This document shows, one piece after another, positions 50,125-59,082 of a stretch of DNA of 64,000 bases (the first letter of the stretch is position 1; every line of letters starts with the position of its first letter). The stretch is from Deltaproteobacteria bacterium (GTDB taxonomy: Bacteria; Myxococcota; Kuafuiibacteriia; Kuafuiibacteriales; Kuafuiibacteriaceae): contig JACKEN010000022.1 of NCBI GenBank assembly GCA_020632995.1, forward strand, positions 12,228 to 76,227. The letters are read 5' to 3'. The translations under genes were made by a program, and so were the position numbers. A model generated the notes under the pieces. The model had not been told where the DNA came from. It saw only the letters and a program-made list of their open reading frames with translations, and searched no databases.

Positions 50125-50853
50125 CTATGTGAACCGGTCTGGGCTGACGAGGCTCTTGGCGCGGTACTCGAGGATCAGTCGGATCATGCGCAGCCCGAGG
50201 GCGACCGCCACCGCCTTGTTGCCGGTGACCGAGCTCGTGCCGATGCGCTTGGTGTAGTTGACCGGGATCTGGATCATCCGCTGCTTCTTCAGGATGCTCA
50301 GCACGATCATCTCGGGGCCGAAGAAGCTGCCGTCGACGGTGAAGTAGGGCTCGATCTCGGCGAGGGCGTGGCGATGCAGGCAGCGCATCGTGCACCCCAC
50401 GTCGGTGAGCAGGGTGGAGTTGAAGAGGAACTCCATGAGCTTGGCGACGCTCCAGTTCCCCCACTTCAGGAAGAGGTCCATGTTCGCCCCCTCCCAGATC
50501 AGCTCCTTGGTGGTGCGGCTGCCGTAGACCACCTCGAAGTCATCCGAGTAGGCCAGGAGCTTCAGCACGTCGTGACCGCGGAACGTGTCGTCGGGCTCGG
50601 CCACGATGATCAGGTCACCCACGACCTCGCGGAAGCCGCGGCGAATCGCGGCCCCATACCCCTGCACCGGCTCGTGCACCTCACGTGCGGCGGTCTTCGC
50701 GACCTCCTCGCTCGTCCCCGCCGCCGCGTTGTTGTTCACCACGACGACCTCGTCCACCACGCCGGTGCCGAGGAACTCCTCGACCGCGGCGCGGATGGAG
50801 TCCTTCTCGTTGTAGGTGGGGAAGATGACCGAGACGGTCTTGCCTTTCCAGAT
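50125..50853 (-). CDS. GT2 family glycosyltransferase, apparent ATC start
   Basis: The protein reads (I/M)WKGKTVSVIFPTYNEKDSIR and VVDEVVVVNNNAAAG, then EPDDTFRGHDVLKLL (DxD-like) and ILKKQRMIQIPVNYTKRIG, the profile of dolichol-phosphate-mannose-synthase-like GT2 enzymes; about 242 residues. No ATG, GTG or TTG occurs before the conserved beta-1 strand: the frame is closed by a TAG upstream and the only codon correctly placed after a perfect AGGAGG (8-base spacing) is ATC at 50853. Either ATC is used as a start or one base is miscalled from ATG. A GTG at 50760 would delete the nucleotide-binding strand. It would transfer sugar to a lipid or glycan at the cytoplasmic face. Confidence 0.85.
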   Translation of the reverse strand: MWKGKTVSVIFPTYNEKDSIRAAVEEFLGTGVVDEVVVVNNNAAAGTSEEVAKTAAREVHEPVQGYGAAIRRGFREVVGDLIIVAEPDDTFRGHDVLKLLAYSDDFEVVYGSRTTKELIWEGANMDLFLKWGNWSVAKLMEFLFNSTLLTDVGCTMRCLHRHALAEIEPYFTVDGSFFGPEMIVLSILKKQRMIQIPVNYTKRIGTSSVTGNKAVAVALGLRMIRLILEYRAKSLVSPDRFT

Positions 50854-50914
50854 ACGCGGGCCCTCCTGCGCGCGAGCCTAGCCTCGCTTCTGTTTCGCGG
50901 CCAGCCTGGCCCCG

Positions 50915-52750
50915 TCAGTCCTCGATGTGGTGCGTCCGGCTGGCGCGGTTCCTGAGGTCGGTCCGGCCCAGCCTCGCGCGGAGCGCCTCGACCCCTTGGA
51001 GTCCGGGGTTCTCCGCCAGGAGGCGGTCGAGGGCGCCCTGGATGCGGGCGGCGTCCTGTGGCGTCTCGATCAACCCGACGTACCGCTCGAGCAGGGCGAG
51101 GCTCCGCTCGGCGAGGGCGGCGGCCGCATCCGGGTCCGCCGCCCGCTGGCGCGCTGCGGTGACGCGGTAGGCGTCGGCGAGGAGGAACACGATGAGCCGG
51201 CTGGCGGGCGAGATGGCGTAGGCCTCCTCGTACGCCTTGATGATCTGCTCGCTCGGGGCGCCCGTCGCGGTGAGGATGCGCCCCTCCCACTGGTGCAGAC
51301 GCGCCAGATAGTAGCGCTGATAGTTGTAGTAGCCCGGCACCGGCTCGACGCCGAGGGCGTCGTAGCGCGCGTAGCCCGCCTGCACGAGCGCCATCGCCTC
51401 CTCGAGGAGCGCCTCGCGCTCCGCCCCCGGCGCCTCGCCCTCGGCTCGACGGACCACGACGCGCAGCCGGGCCTCGTAGCCGTGCAGGGTGGGTTGCGAG
51501 CGCGTCACTTCGTAGAGCGAGAGGGTGTCGTCGTTGGCCCACGCCGGGAGCCAACGCACGTGCTGGGTCATCGCCACCACCAACCACGCCACACCGAGCG
51601 CGGTCACCAGCGCGCGCCCGAGCGGTCGGATGGGGTAGGCGTGGACCGCGGCGATCGCGACCAGGCCTGCGCCGAAGAGCGATGGCAGGTAGAGGTAGCG
51701 GTTGGCGGTGATGATCCCGATGTAGACGATGTTCAGGTAGGGCAGGACGGTGAGGCCGAGGGCCACGAGGAGGAAGCTCACCTGCGGCAGGCGTCGCCGC
51801 GCGAGCGCCGCTCCGACCACGGCGGCGATGATCAGGGCCCAGCCGAGGAGCACCTCGAGGGGTGAGCTGGCGATGCCGACGGCCGGCACGTCGTAGAACA
51901 GGCTGTAGTCCCACGGCACGAGGAGGTGCTCGAGGTAGGTCACGATCTCGGCCGGCACGAGCGAGGCGAGCTCGAAGAGGTGGGTCGGGCTCGAGGTCGG
52001 CGGGCCTCGGCCGAGCAGGCCGTACGCGGCCACGGTCGAGCGGTACCACGTGAAGAGGGCGGCGACGACAACGAGCTGCACTGCGGCGGCGGCGAGCGTG
52101 GCGCGCGCCAGGGGGCGCTCCTGTTGTCGCGCCTTCAGCCAGGAGCCCGCGAGGAGGACCATCGGGAGCCCCAGCAGGTTGATCTTCGAGAGCATGCCGA
52201 GGCTGACGAACAGGAGCGAGGCGGCGAGGGCGACCACGCGCCGCGGGCCCTCCTGCGCCTCGGCCGACAGCCAGGCGTCGAGGGCGAGGAGCGCGAAGAA
52301 GGTCGAGAGCACGTCCTTCCTGCCCATCGCCCAGGCCACGGGCTCGATGTGGAGCGGGTGCAGGGTGAAGAGGAGCGCGGCGACGAACGCGACCTTCGGC
52401 GTGAAGCCCAGCTTGCGGAGGACGCGCAGGGCGAGGGCGCAGACCAGCGCGTGCACCACCACGTTGCCGAGGTGGGGGCCGAGCGGGTTCCCGAAGCCGA
52501 AGATCAGGCTGTCGAACAGCCAGCTCAGGTCTCGCACCAGGAGGGGCTCCTCGCGCGGGAGGAGGGTGAAGATGGCCTGCACCCCCGGCCAGAGCTGGGT
52601 GTGCCTGAAGAGGGCCGGCTGGCCGAGCAGGATCCGCTGGTCGTCGTAGTTGATGAAGTCGAAGCCGATCGCGGGCGCGTAGAGGAGGAACGCGAGCACG
52701 AAGAGCGCCGCGCTGCCCCAGGCGTCCCGTCGCGTCAGGGCGGTGTTCAA
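50915..52750 (-). CDS. Polytopic membrane protein, GT-C-like with C-terminal helical repeats
   Basis: 611 residues from a TTG in a TTGA overlap with the methyltransferase stop. About ten membrane helices follow NTALTRRDAWGSAALFVLAF. The first loop has FDFINYDDQRILL, a DD motif in the place used by GT-C glycosyltransferases, and HPLHIEPVAWAMGRKDVLSTFF resembles TMTC/O-mannosyltransferase-like proteins. The C-terminal 170 residues are soluble helical (TPR-like, AYEEAYAISPASRLIVFLLADAYRV). It probably moves sugar from a lipid carrier in the periplasm, with the adjacent GT2 enzyme supplying it. Confidence 0.78.
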   Translation of the reverse strand: MNTALTRRDAWGSAALFVLAFLLYAPAIGFDFINYDDQRILLGQPALFRHTQLWPGVQAIFTLLPREEPLLVRDLSWLFDSLIFGFGNPLGPHLGNVVVHALVCALALRVLRKLGFTPKVAFVAALLFTLHPLHIEPVAWAMGRKDVLSTFFALLALDAWLSAEAQEGPRRVVALAASLLFVSLGMLSKINLLGLPMVLLAGSWLKARQQERPLARATLAAAAVQLVVVAALFTWYRSTVAAYGLLGRGPPTSSPTHLFELASLVPAEIVTYLEHLLVPWDYSLFYDVPAVGIASSPLEVLLGWALIIAAVVGAALARRRLPQVSFLLVALGLTVLPYLNIVYIGIITANRYLYLPSLFGAGLVAIAAVHAYPIRPLGRALVTALGVAWLVVAMTQHVRWLPAWANDDTLSLYEVTRSQPTLHGYEARLRVVVRRAEGEAPGAEREALLEEAMALVQAGYARYDALGVEPVPGYYNYQRYYLARLHQWEGRILTATGAPSEQIIKAYEEAYAISPASRLIVFLLADAYRVTAARQRAADPDAAAALAERSLALLERYVGLIETPQDAARIQGALDRLLAENPGLQGVEALRARLGRTDLRNRASRTHHIED

Positions 52751-53381
52751 GGCCTTCGACCCACGATCAGCATCTGCGCCGCCCCAGGCTTCACCGGCGA
52801 GTTCAGGTAGAGCCGGACCAGCCCGCGCCACTTCGGCAGGCGGCTCTTCATCGAGAACGGGAGGAAGCCGGGGTCGACGTGCTCGATGACGAACCCCGCG
52901 TCGATCACGGCCTGGGTGAGGGTGTCGTCCGAGTAGACCGCCACGTGGGTCTCGTCGTCGAAGTAGTGGGCGGCGCAGCGCCGGAAGTTCGGCTGCAGGA
53001 GCACCAGAGGCGTCCGCCCGGTCGCAAGGCCTCCTTCACCTCTCGTAGGAGCGTCGCGCCCGCGAAGACGGGGATGTGCTCGAGGAAGTTGCTCGCGAAG
53101 ACCAGGTCCGCCGAGCTCGGCGCGATGGGCCACTTCGTGGTGACGTCGCCGCAGATGAACTCGACGCCGGGACCGGCGTGGTGGGCCATCTCGGGGTTGA
53201 TGTCGAGCGCACGCTTGTGGCGAGCGGGGAGCGAGTTGATGAAATCGCAGTAGCCCGCCCCGAGCTCGACCGCGCTGTCGAAGGGGCCGAAGCGTCGGTC
53301 GATCCAGCCCGCGACCTCTTGCCAGACCCCGCGGCGCGAGGCGAGCACCGGGTAGCGCCCCTGGTAGGTGAAGGTCGACAT
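52747..53381 (-). CDS. SAM-dependent methyltransferase (frameshift near 53,006)
   Basis: Two frames give about 212 residues. The first has MSTFTYQGRYPVLASRRGVW, the SAM motif AVELGAGYCDFINSL, ALDINPE and ADLVFASNFLEHIPVFAG, a class I methyltransferase. The frame after LRPGGRL resumes as LVLLQPNFRRCAAHYFDDETHV and ends MLIVGRRP. One missing base in CTCTGG explains the break. Its TGA overlaps the TTG of the membrane glycosyltransferase gene, so the two are coupled; a glycan or lipid methylation role is likely. Confidence 0.8.
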
Positions 53382-53388
53382 CGGCGCC

Positions 53389-54779
53389 TCAGGAGTCGTC
53401 CTGCAGCTCCTCTTCCTCGGCCTTGCCCCGGGCGAGGATGCGGTGGAGGACGTTGCGGTGCACCTGGGCCTGCTCGGCCGCCTTGGTGATGTTCCCGCCC
53501 GCCATGTCGACCACGTGCTGGGCGTAGGCGAGCTCGAACGCCTCGAGCGCCTGCTTCCGCGCCTCCTTGTAGGGCAGGCCGAAGAAGCCGCCCACCAGGA
53601 CCCCGCTCGCGCCGTCCTTCGCGCTGCGGATCTGGGCCGCCTTCTGGCGCGCCTTGAGCTGGAGCGCGAGGTTCAGGCCCTCGCTCGACAGCGACGCCGC
53701 CTGATCGATCACGTTCCGCAGCTCGCGCACGTTCCCCGGCCAGTCGTAGCTGGTGAGGGCGGCGATGACCTCGGGGGTCAGCTCCAGGTGCGCGGCCTCC
53801 TCGTGGCGGTTGAGGAAGGCCTTCGCGAGCACCGGGATGTCGTCGCGGCGGTCCCGCAGCGGCGGCAGGTTCACCTTGATCACCGCGAGTCGGAAGTAGA
53901 GGTCGCTCCGGAAGCGCTTGGCCCGGACCTCGTCCTCGAGCGAGCGGTTGGTGGCGGCGATGACCCGGACGTCGACCGCCTTGAAGTCGTTGGCGCCCAC
54001 CCGCTTGATGCGCCGGGTCTCGAGCACCCGGAGCAAGCGAGGTTGCAGCGCGGGGGGGAGCTCGCCCAGCTCGTCGAGGAAGATGGTGCCGCCGTCCGCC
54101 GCCTCGAAGGCGCCGGTGCGATCGGTCATCGCGTTGGTGTACGCGCCCTTCACGTGCCCGAAGAGCTCGGACTCGATCAGGTTGGAGGGGATCGACGCGC
54201 AGTCCACCACCACGAAGGGGCGGTCCTTGCGCGCGGAGGCGGCGTGGATGGCCTCCGCCACCACCTCCTTGCCGGTGCCGGTCTCGCCCGCGATCAGGAC
54301 GGTGGCGTCGGTGCGGGCGGCGCGCTCGAGCACCGCGAACACCGCGCGCATCTTGCGGCTCTTGCCGAGGAGCTTGCCGAAGGAGGTCTCCTCCGAGGGC
54401 GGGATCGGGTCGGCCCGCTCCGGCGCCACCACCTGCAGCTCGGTCTCGCCGATGCGGAACACCGCCCCGGGCCCGAGGTCGAGGCTCTCGAAGCGGGTCC
54501 CCTCGAAGTACGAGCCGTTGGTGGACCCGAGGTCCTTGGCGGTGACGAAGCCCCCGCGGTTCACCAGCTCCATGTGCTTACGGGATACCGCGGGGTCCGG
54601 GAGGCGCAGGGTGGTGTCGAAGGCGGTGCCGATGGTGAAGGGCTCCTCGCCCAGGAGGACGGCCTCGGCCCCTTCATCTCGCCGCTGAGGATCCGCAGGA
54701 TGAGGACGCCCTCGGAGCCCCGGATTCCGGGGCCTTGTTGGACCCGGATGATCTGGGTCTGGCGCTCGGGATCCGTCAA
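53389..54779 (-). CDS. FHA-domain sigma54-activator-like regulator with altered GAFTGA loop (frameshift near 54,667)
   Basis: MTDPERQTQIIRVQQGPG opens an N-terminal FHA domain (after the shift GEEPFTIGTAFDTTLRLPDP, VSRKHMEL, DLGSTNGSYFEG). The AAA+ domain has GETGTGKEVVAEAIH, GGTIFLDELGELP and SYDWPGNVRELRNVIDQ. The sigma54-contact loop reads GAYTNA in place of GAFTGA, so contact with sigma54 may be altered or lost. A Fis-type helix-turn-helix closes it (GNITKAAEQAQVHRNVLHRIL). Total about 463 residues. FHA suggests control by a Thr-phosphorylated partner of the Ser/Thr kinases. It ends 7 bases from the downstream methyltransferase start. Confidence 0.87.
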
Positions 54780-54887
54780 CGTGGTCCTCCGCGAGCCTTC
54801 ACGGGCGCAATCTCGCCGCTTTCGGCGCCCTGAGCAAGGGGGGCTGCCGTTGACGCAGTGCGAGGCACGCTGCTAGCAGCGGTGCAT

Positions 54888-56545
54888 ATGCGTACTCGCC
54901 TGGTCGCCACCATCGGCCTCCTCAGCGCCCTCTGGGTCGGTTGTGACGGCTGTGACAAGAAGGGCCCGATCTCGGCGCCCACCCGCTACATCCCGGCCGA
55001 CGCCGAGGTGGTGTTGGAGGTGGCCGACGTGGGCGTGGGTCTCAAGGCACGCGAGGCGGTGCTCGCGCGCTACGGCGCGCTCGTGAGCAAGGAGCAGGTG
55101 GCGGGGATCCAGAAGGAGCTCACCCTGAGCCTCGGCTTCGACCCCACCACCGCCGAGGGGCTCGCGCAGGCCGGCTTGCCGACGCACGGCCGGGCCGCGG
55201 CCCAGCTCACCCGGGACGCTCGCGGCGCCCTGTGGGTGGTGCCGGTGGGGGATCCCGCCAAGCTCGCGGCCTCCCTCGACAAGGCGATCAAGGGCCGGGT
55301 CACGGTGGATGGCACCCGCGAGGAGAAGATCGGCGGCGCCGACGTCACCGTCTTCGAGACGCAGTTCGGCGACCAGAAGGTGGTGGTGGCGGCCCGGACC
55401 TTCACCGGCGGCTACGCGTTGGTGGGCCTCGGCCGGGACGCGGTGGAGCTCGTCAAGAAGGCCCTGGCCCTGCCTACCGAGCAGTCGGTGGAGACCCACG
55501 CCGAGTACCAGGCCCTGGCCAAGCAGCTGGGCAACGACTGGGCGCTCCGGATGATCTCCCCACCGGCGGCGAGACCCTCCGCGGTGCCCTGAAGGCGGCC
55601 TCGCGCGCCATCCCCGAGGCCCGCCTCCTGGTGCGGGACGAGCTGTCCGCGGTGAAGAGCGTGGGCTGGGTGCTCGAGCTCGGCATCGACGGCGCGGTGG
55701 CCCGGGCGCAGGCCAGGTTGACGCCGGAGGGTCAGGCGCTGAGCCAGAAGATCTTCGCGGTCGACCCCGACCCGGGCGAGGGCGTCAAGGCGGTGATGTT
55801 GCCCCAGGCGGTGGTGTCGGTGCAGGCTGCCCTGCACCCCGCCGCGATCCTGGACGCGCTCGCCCCCGCCGACACCCCCTCCCGCGCCCAGTTCGACCAG
55901 GTCTCGGCAAAGGTGAAGGCCGACCTGGGGGCGGACCTCGAGAAGGAGGTCCTGCCGCTCCTCACCGGCCACGCGGCGGTGGCGATGGGCCTCGGTGACC
56001 TCACCGGGATCTCCTTCCAGCAGCTGGTGGGGAACCCCCGCGCGGTGATGTGGACGTCGGCCGCGGTGGGGGTGAAGGATCCCGCGGCGGCGGTCGAGCT
56101 CGAGCAGCGGCTGGACGAGGGGTTGAAGGTCCGGGGCCTCAGCATCGTCTCACGCGACGTGGCAGGCAAGGCGGTGCGCTCCCTCATGCCCCCGGCGCAG
56201 GGCGACAAGGCCCCGGCGCCCCTGGCTGAGACCATGGCCTTCGGCAAGGCCTGGATGTTCGCCAACGAGCCCGCCCTCACCGACCAGATCCTGAAGAACA
56301 CCGCCGCTCCCAGCGCCCTCGGCGGGCGGCCCGGCGTGGCGGTGGAGGTGAACTTCCTCCAGCTCGCCAAGCAGGCCGAGTCCTTCCGCTTCGGCGACCT
56401 GCCGATCATCTACCGCTCGGTGCTCGCTCGCATCCTCGACGTCGTGCGCCTGCTCAACACCGCGCGCGTGCGCATCCACCCCAACGCGGACGGTATCGAG
56501 CTCAAGGCCGAGCTCACCATGATGCCGGTGAAGTCCGGCTCATGA
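54888..56545 (+). CDS. Exported lipoprotein, DUF3352-like (frameshift near 55,561)
   Basis: The start MRTRLVATIGLLSALWVGCD has a lipobox. The first frame runs 235 residues (PTRYIPADAEVVLEVADV, AAQLTRDARGALWVVPVGD); after a missing C in a CCCC run the protein continues PTGGETLRGALKAASRAI to a C-terminal RIHPNADGIELKAELTMM. About 550 residues in all. The YIPADAEVVLEV opening is shared with bacterial DUF3352-type proteins of unknown role. It is coupled by ATGA overlap to an ABC ATPase and permease, which could handle its export or substrate. Confidence 0.68.
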
Positions 56546-57255
56546 CCCACGTCGCCCGCCTCGCGGGGATCCGCCGCGTCTTCGCCGACGGCACGCGCCG
56601 GCGCGAGGTCCTCCGCGGCGTGGACCTCGAGGTCGAGGCGGGGGCGCTCCTGGCCCTCGTGGGGCCGAGCGGGTGCGGCAAGACCACCCTGTTGTCCATC
56701 CTGGGCGCCCTCGACGCCGGCTTCGAGGGCGAGGCGGAGGTCCTCGGGCGCAAGCTGGCCTCCCTGAGCGACGACGCGCGGGCGGCGCTGAGGAGCCAGG
56801 AGCTCGGCTTCGTGTTCCAGTCCTTTCACCTCCTCGATCACCTCTCGGTGGCCGAGAACGTGGAGGTGCCCCTGTGGCTCGCCCCCACCCGCCCGGGGCG
56901 CGACGAGGAGCGCCGTCGCGCGCAGGAAGCCTTGCAGCGGGTGGGCCTCGGCGACCGCCTGGACGAGCGGGTCCCGAGCCTCTCGGGGGGCGAGCGCCAG
57001 CGGGTGGCGATCGCGCGCGCCCTCGTGAACCGGCCCAAGCTCCTCCTCGCCGACGAGCCCACCGGGAACCTCGACGCGGTGACCGGGAGCGCGATCTACG
57101 ACATCTTCGAGCGCATCCGGCGGGGCGACGACGGCGCCCCGGCATGCGCGGTGGTGATCGCGACCCACGACCCGAGGCTGTCGACCCGGGTCGACCGGGT
57201 GCTTCGCGTGCAGGATGGCTTGCTCATCGGCGACGCCGAGGAGAGCGCGGCGTGA
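56542..57255 (+). CDS. ABC transporter ATP-binding protein (LolD/MacB-like)
   Basis: 237 residues. Walker A GPSGCGKTTLLSILG, Q-loop FVFQSFHLLDHLSVAENVEVP, signature SLSGGERQRVAIARALVNRP and Walker B LLLADEPTGNLD match the MacB/LolD subfamily, which pairs with FtsX-type permeases. The ATG overlaps the previous stop and the TGA overlaps the permease GTG, so lipoprotein, ATPase and permease form one unit. A lipoprotein-trafficking or mechanotransmission role is inferred. Confidence 0.93.
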   Translation: MTHVARLAGIRRVFADGTRRREVLRGVDLEVEAGALLALVGPSGCGKTTLLSILGALDAGFEGEAEVLGRKLASLSDDARAALRSQELGFVFQSFHLLDHLSVAENVEVPLWLAPTRPGRDEERRRAQEALQRVGLGDRLDERVPSLSGGERQRVAIARALVNRPKLLLADEPTGNLDAVTGSAIYDIFERIRRGDDGAPACAVVIATHDPRLSTRVDRVLRVQDGLLIGDAEESAA

Positions 57256-58523
57256 GGCTGGGGACGCTCGTGAGCCGGGACCTCGCCCGGAGCAAGCGGC
57301 GCCTGTTGGTGGTGGCGCTCGCGGTGGCGGGGAGCGTCGCGCTCCTCGTGCTGTTGGGCGGGGTGAGCCTCGGCCTGTACCGCGGGGTGGTGGCGCCGCT
57401 GTTGCCCAAGCTGCCGGTCGACCTGTTGAAGGTGGAGCCCCGCACGGTGAGCGTGGGCCTCCTCGCCTTCGACGCGGCGGATCTCGGCGGCGGCCTCGAC
57501 GAGGGCGCGCTCGAGCGCCTGCGCCGCCTGGACGGGGTGGCCGCGGTCTACCCCGTGGTCGGGGCGGGCTTCCCGATGCGGGCCGAGGGGGGCGAGGGCT
57601 TCCTCGGCAAGCGCATGCACACCGACATCTTCGCCACCGGCGTCGATCCGGTGCTGGTGCAGGGCGACGTGGCGAAGGGCTACAGCTTCGAGGATCGCGA
57701 CGACGGCAAGGTCCCGGTGCTGGTGGCCCGGCGCCTCCTCGAGCTCTACAACACCACCGTCGCTTCGGCCCTGAAGAAGCCGCGCCTGAGCGAGAGCGCG
57801 GTGATCGGGTTCGAGTTCCAGCTGACCCTGGGCGCGTCGTACTCCCGCGGGGTGCCGGCGCCCGACAAGGTCACCCGGGTGGTGGCGCAGATCGTGGGCT
57901 TCTCCGATCACGCCACCCTGGTCGGGCTCACCGTGCCCGAGGCGACCATGCGCCGCTGGAACGCCCACTTCGAAGAGACCGCGCCGCTGTCGGGGGCCTA
58001 CGTGAAGACGCGGACCCCGTCCGACACCGGGCCGGTCACCGCGGCGATCGAGCAAGCCGGGTTGACGGTGGACGACACCGCGAAAGTGGTGGGCGCGGCG
58101 CTCGCGGTGGCGGCGGCCCTCGGCGGCCTCTTCGCGGGGACGTTGTTGTTCTTCTCGGCCTTCGCCATCGCCCAGACCTTCTTCCTCCTCGTGGCCGAGC
58201 GGCGGATGGAGCTGGCCATCCTGCGGGCGGTGGGGGCGCGGCGCGGCGACCTCAGGACCCTCGTCCTCCTCGAGGCGCTCGCGGTGGGTGCGCTGGGCGC
58301 GCTCCTCGGGCTCCTCGCCGGCTCGGCCCTCGCCCTGGCCCTCGACGCGGTGGTGATCGGCGGCCTGCCCGACATCCCCTTCAAGCCGGCCAGCGTGGTG
58401 TCCCTTTCACCCGCGCTCCTGTTGTCGGCGTTGGTGCTCGGGGTGGGCGCGGCCCTGGCGGGCGCGGCCATCCCCGCGGCCAAGGCGGCGGCGGCCAACC
58501 CCGCGTCGGCCCTGCGAAGTTAG
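57252..58523 (+). CDS. ABC transporter permease, FtsX/MacB-type
   Basis: 423 residues from a GTG in GTGA overlap. One N-terminal helix (LLVVALAVAGSVALLVLLGGV), a large periplasmic domain (about 45-270, VAAVYPVVGAGFP) and three C-terminal helices with the FtsX block AERRMELAILRAVGARRGDL. It ends PAAKAAAANPASALRS, the usual tail of such permeases. It acts with the preceding ATPase. The final bases overlap nothing; the next gene starts 44 bases later. Confidence 0.92.
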   Translation: MRLGTLVSRDLARSKRRLLVVALAVAGSVALLVLLGGVSLGLYRGVVAPLLPKLPVDLLKVEPRTVSVGLLAFDAADLGGGLDEGALERLRRLDGVAAVYPVVGAGFPMRAEGGEGFLGKRMHTDIFATGVDPVLVQGDVAKGYSFEDRDDGKVPVLVARRLLELYNTTVASALKKPRLSESAVIGFEFQLTLGASYSRGVPAPDKVTRVVAQIVGFSDHATLVGLTVPEATMRRWNAHFEETAPLSGAYVKTRTPSDTGPVTAAIEQAGLTVDDTAKVVGAALAVAAALGGLFAGTLLFFSAFAIAQTFFLLVAERRMELAILRAVGARRGDLRTLVLLEALAVGALGALLGLLAGSALALALDAVVIGGLPDIPFKPASVVSLSPALLLSALVLGVGAALAGAAIPAAKAAAANPASALRS

Positions 58524-58567
58524 GGGGCCCGCTTGCCCGGCCCCCTGGGCTGTGGGAACCAGGGAAC

Positions 58568-59077
58568 ATGGCACATCCCCTGGAGGCCGTGATCAACGGG
58601 GCGGAGGGCTTCATCGTCATCGGTGACTCGAGCCAGGACCGCTTCCCAGCCCTGTCCTACGCCGCCTACACCCACGCGAAGAAGCGCTTCTACTGCCTCG
58701 ACCTGGGCGGGCTCACCGAGTCTCGCGGCCCGGTGAAGGGTGGCAAGGTCTACACCAGCGTGGAGGCGCTGCCGGCCGAGCGCGGCGACCTCGCGATCAT
58801 CTGGGTGAAGCCGGGCAGCTCGAAGGCGGCGGTGGAGGTCGCGCACGCCGCGGGCTGCACGCGGGTGTGGTTCAGCTTCAAGACCGCCCACGCGGACGCG
58901 GTGTCGCGGGCGCACGAGCTGGGGATGGAGGTGGTCGAGGCCGGCCGCTGCCCGGTCTACTACCTCGCGGACAAGCCGGGGGCGTGCAAGGCCCACACCG
59001 CGGTGGTGAAGCTCAGCGGCCTCTACAGGAAGCCGCCCGCCCACGAGGCCGACGCAGGTCGGCGGGAGATCATCTAG
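58568..59077 (+). CDS. CoA-binding domain protein
   Basis: 169 residues starting MAHPLEAVINGAEGFIVIGD. The Rossmann-like core (AGRCPVYYLAD at the end; RFPALSYAAYTHAKKRFYCLD; KVYTSVEALP; LAIIWVKPGSSKAAVEVAHAAG) matches small CoA-binding proteins (YccU-like), which have no known catalytic role. It ends 5 bases before the asparagine synthetase start. Confidence 0.82.
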   Translation: MAHPLEAVINGAEGFIVIGDSSQDRFPALSYAAYTHAKKRFYCLDLGGLTESRGPVKGGKVYTSVEALPAERGDLAIIWVKPGSSKAAVEVAHAAGCTRVWFSFKTAHADAVSRAHELGMEVVEAGRCPVYYLADKPGACKAHTAVVKLSGLYRKPPAHEADAGRREII

Positions 59078-59082
59078 TCGCC

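Noticed and set aside
50736..52049. 437-codon minus frame overlapping the GT2 and membrane glycosyltransferase genes
   Set aside because: Out of frame with both conserved proteins and Arg/Pro-rich throughout.
58567..58583. TGGCAC at the CoA-binding gene start as a -24 element
   Set aside because: The -12 part is CTGG rather than TTGC and the motif includes the ATG itself; coincidence.
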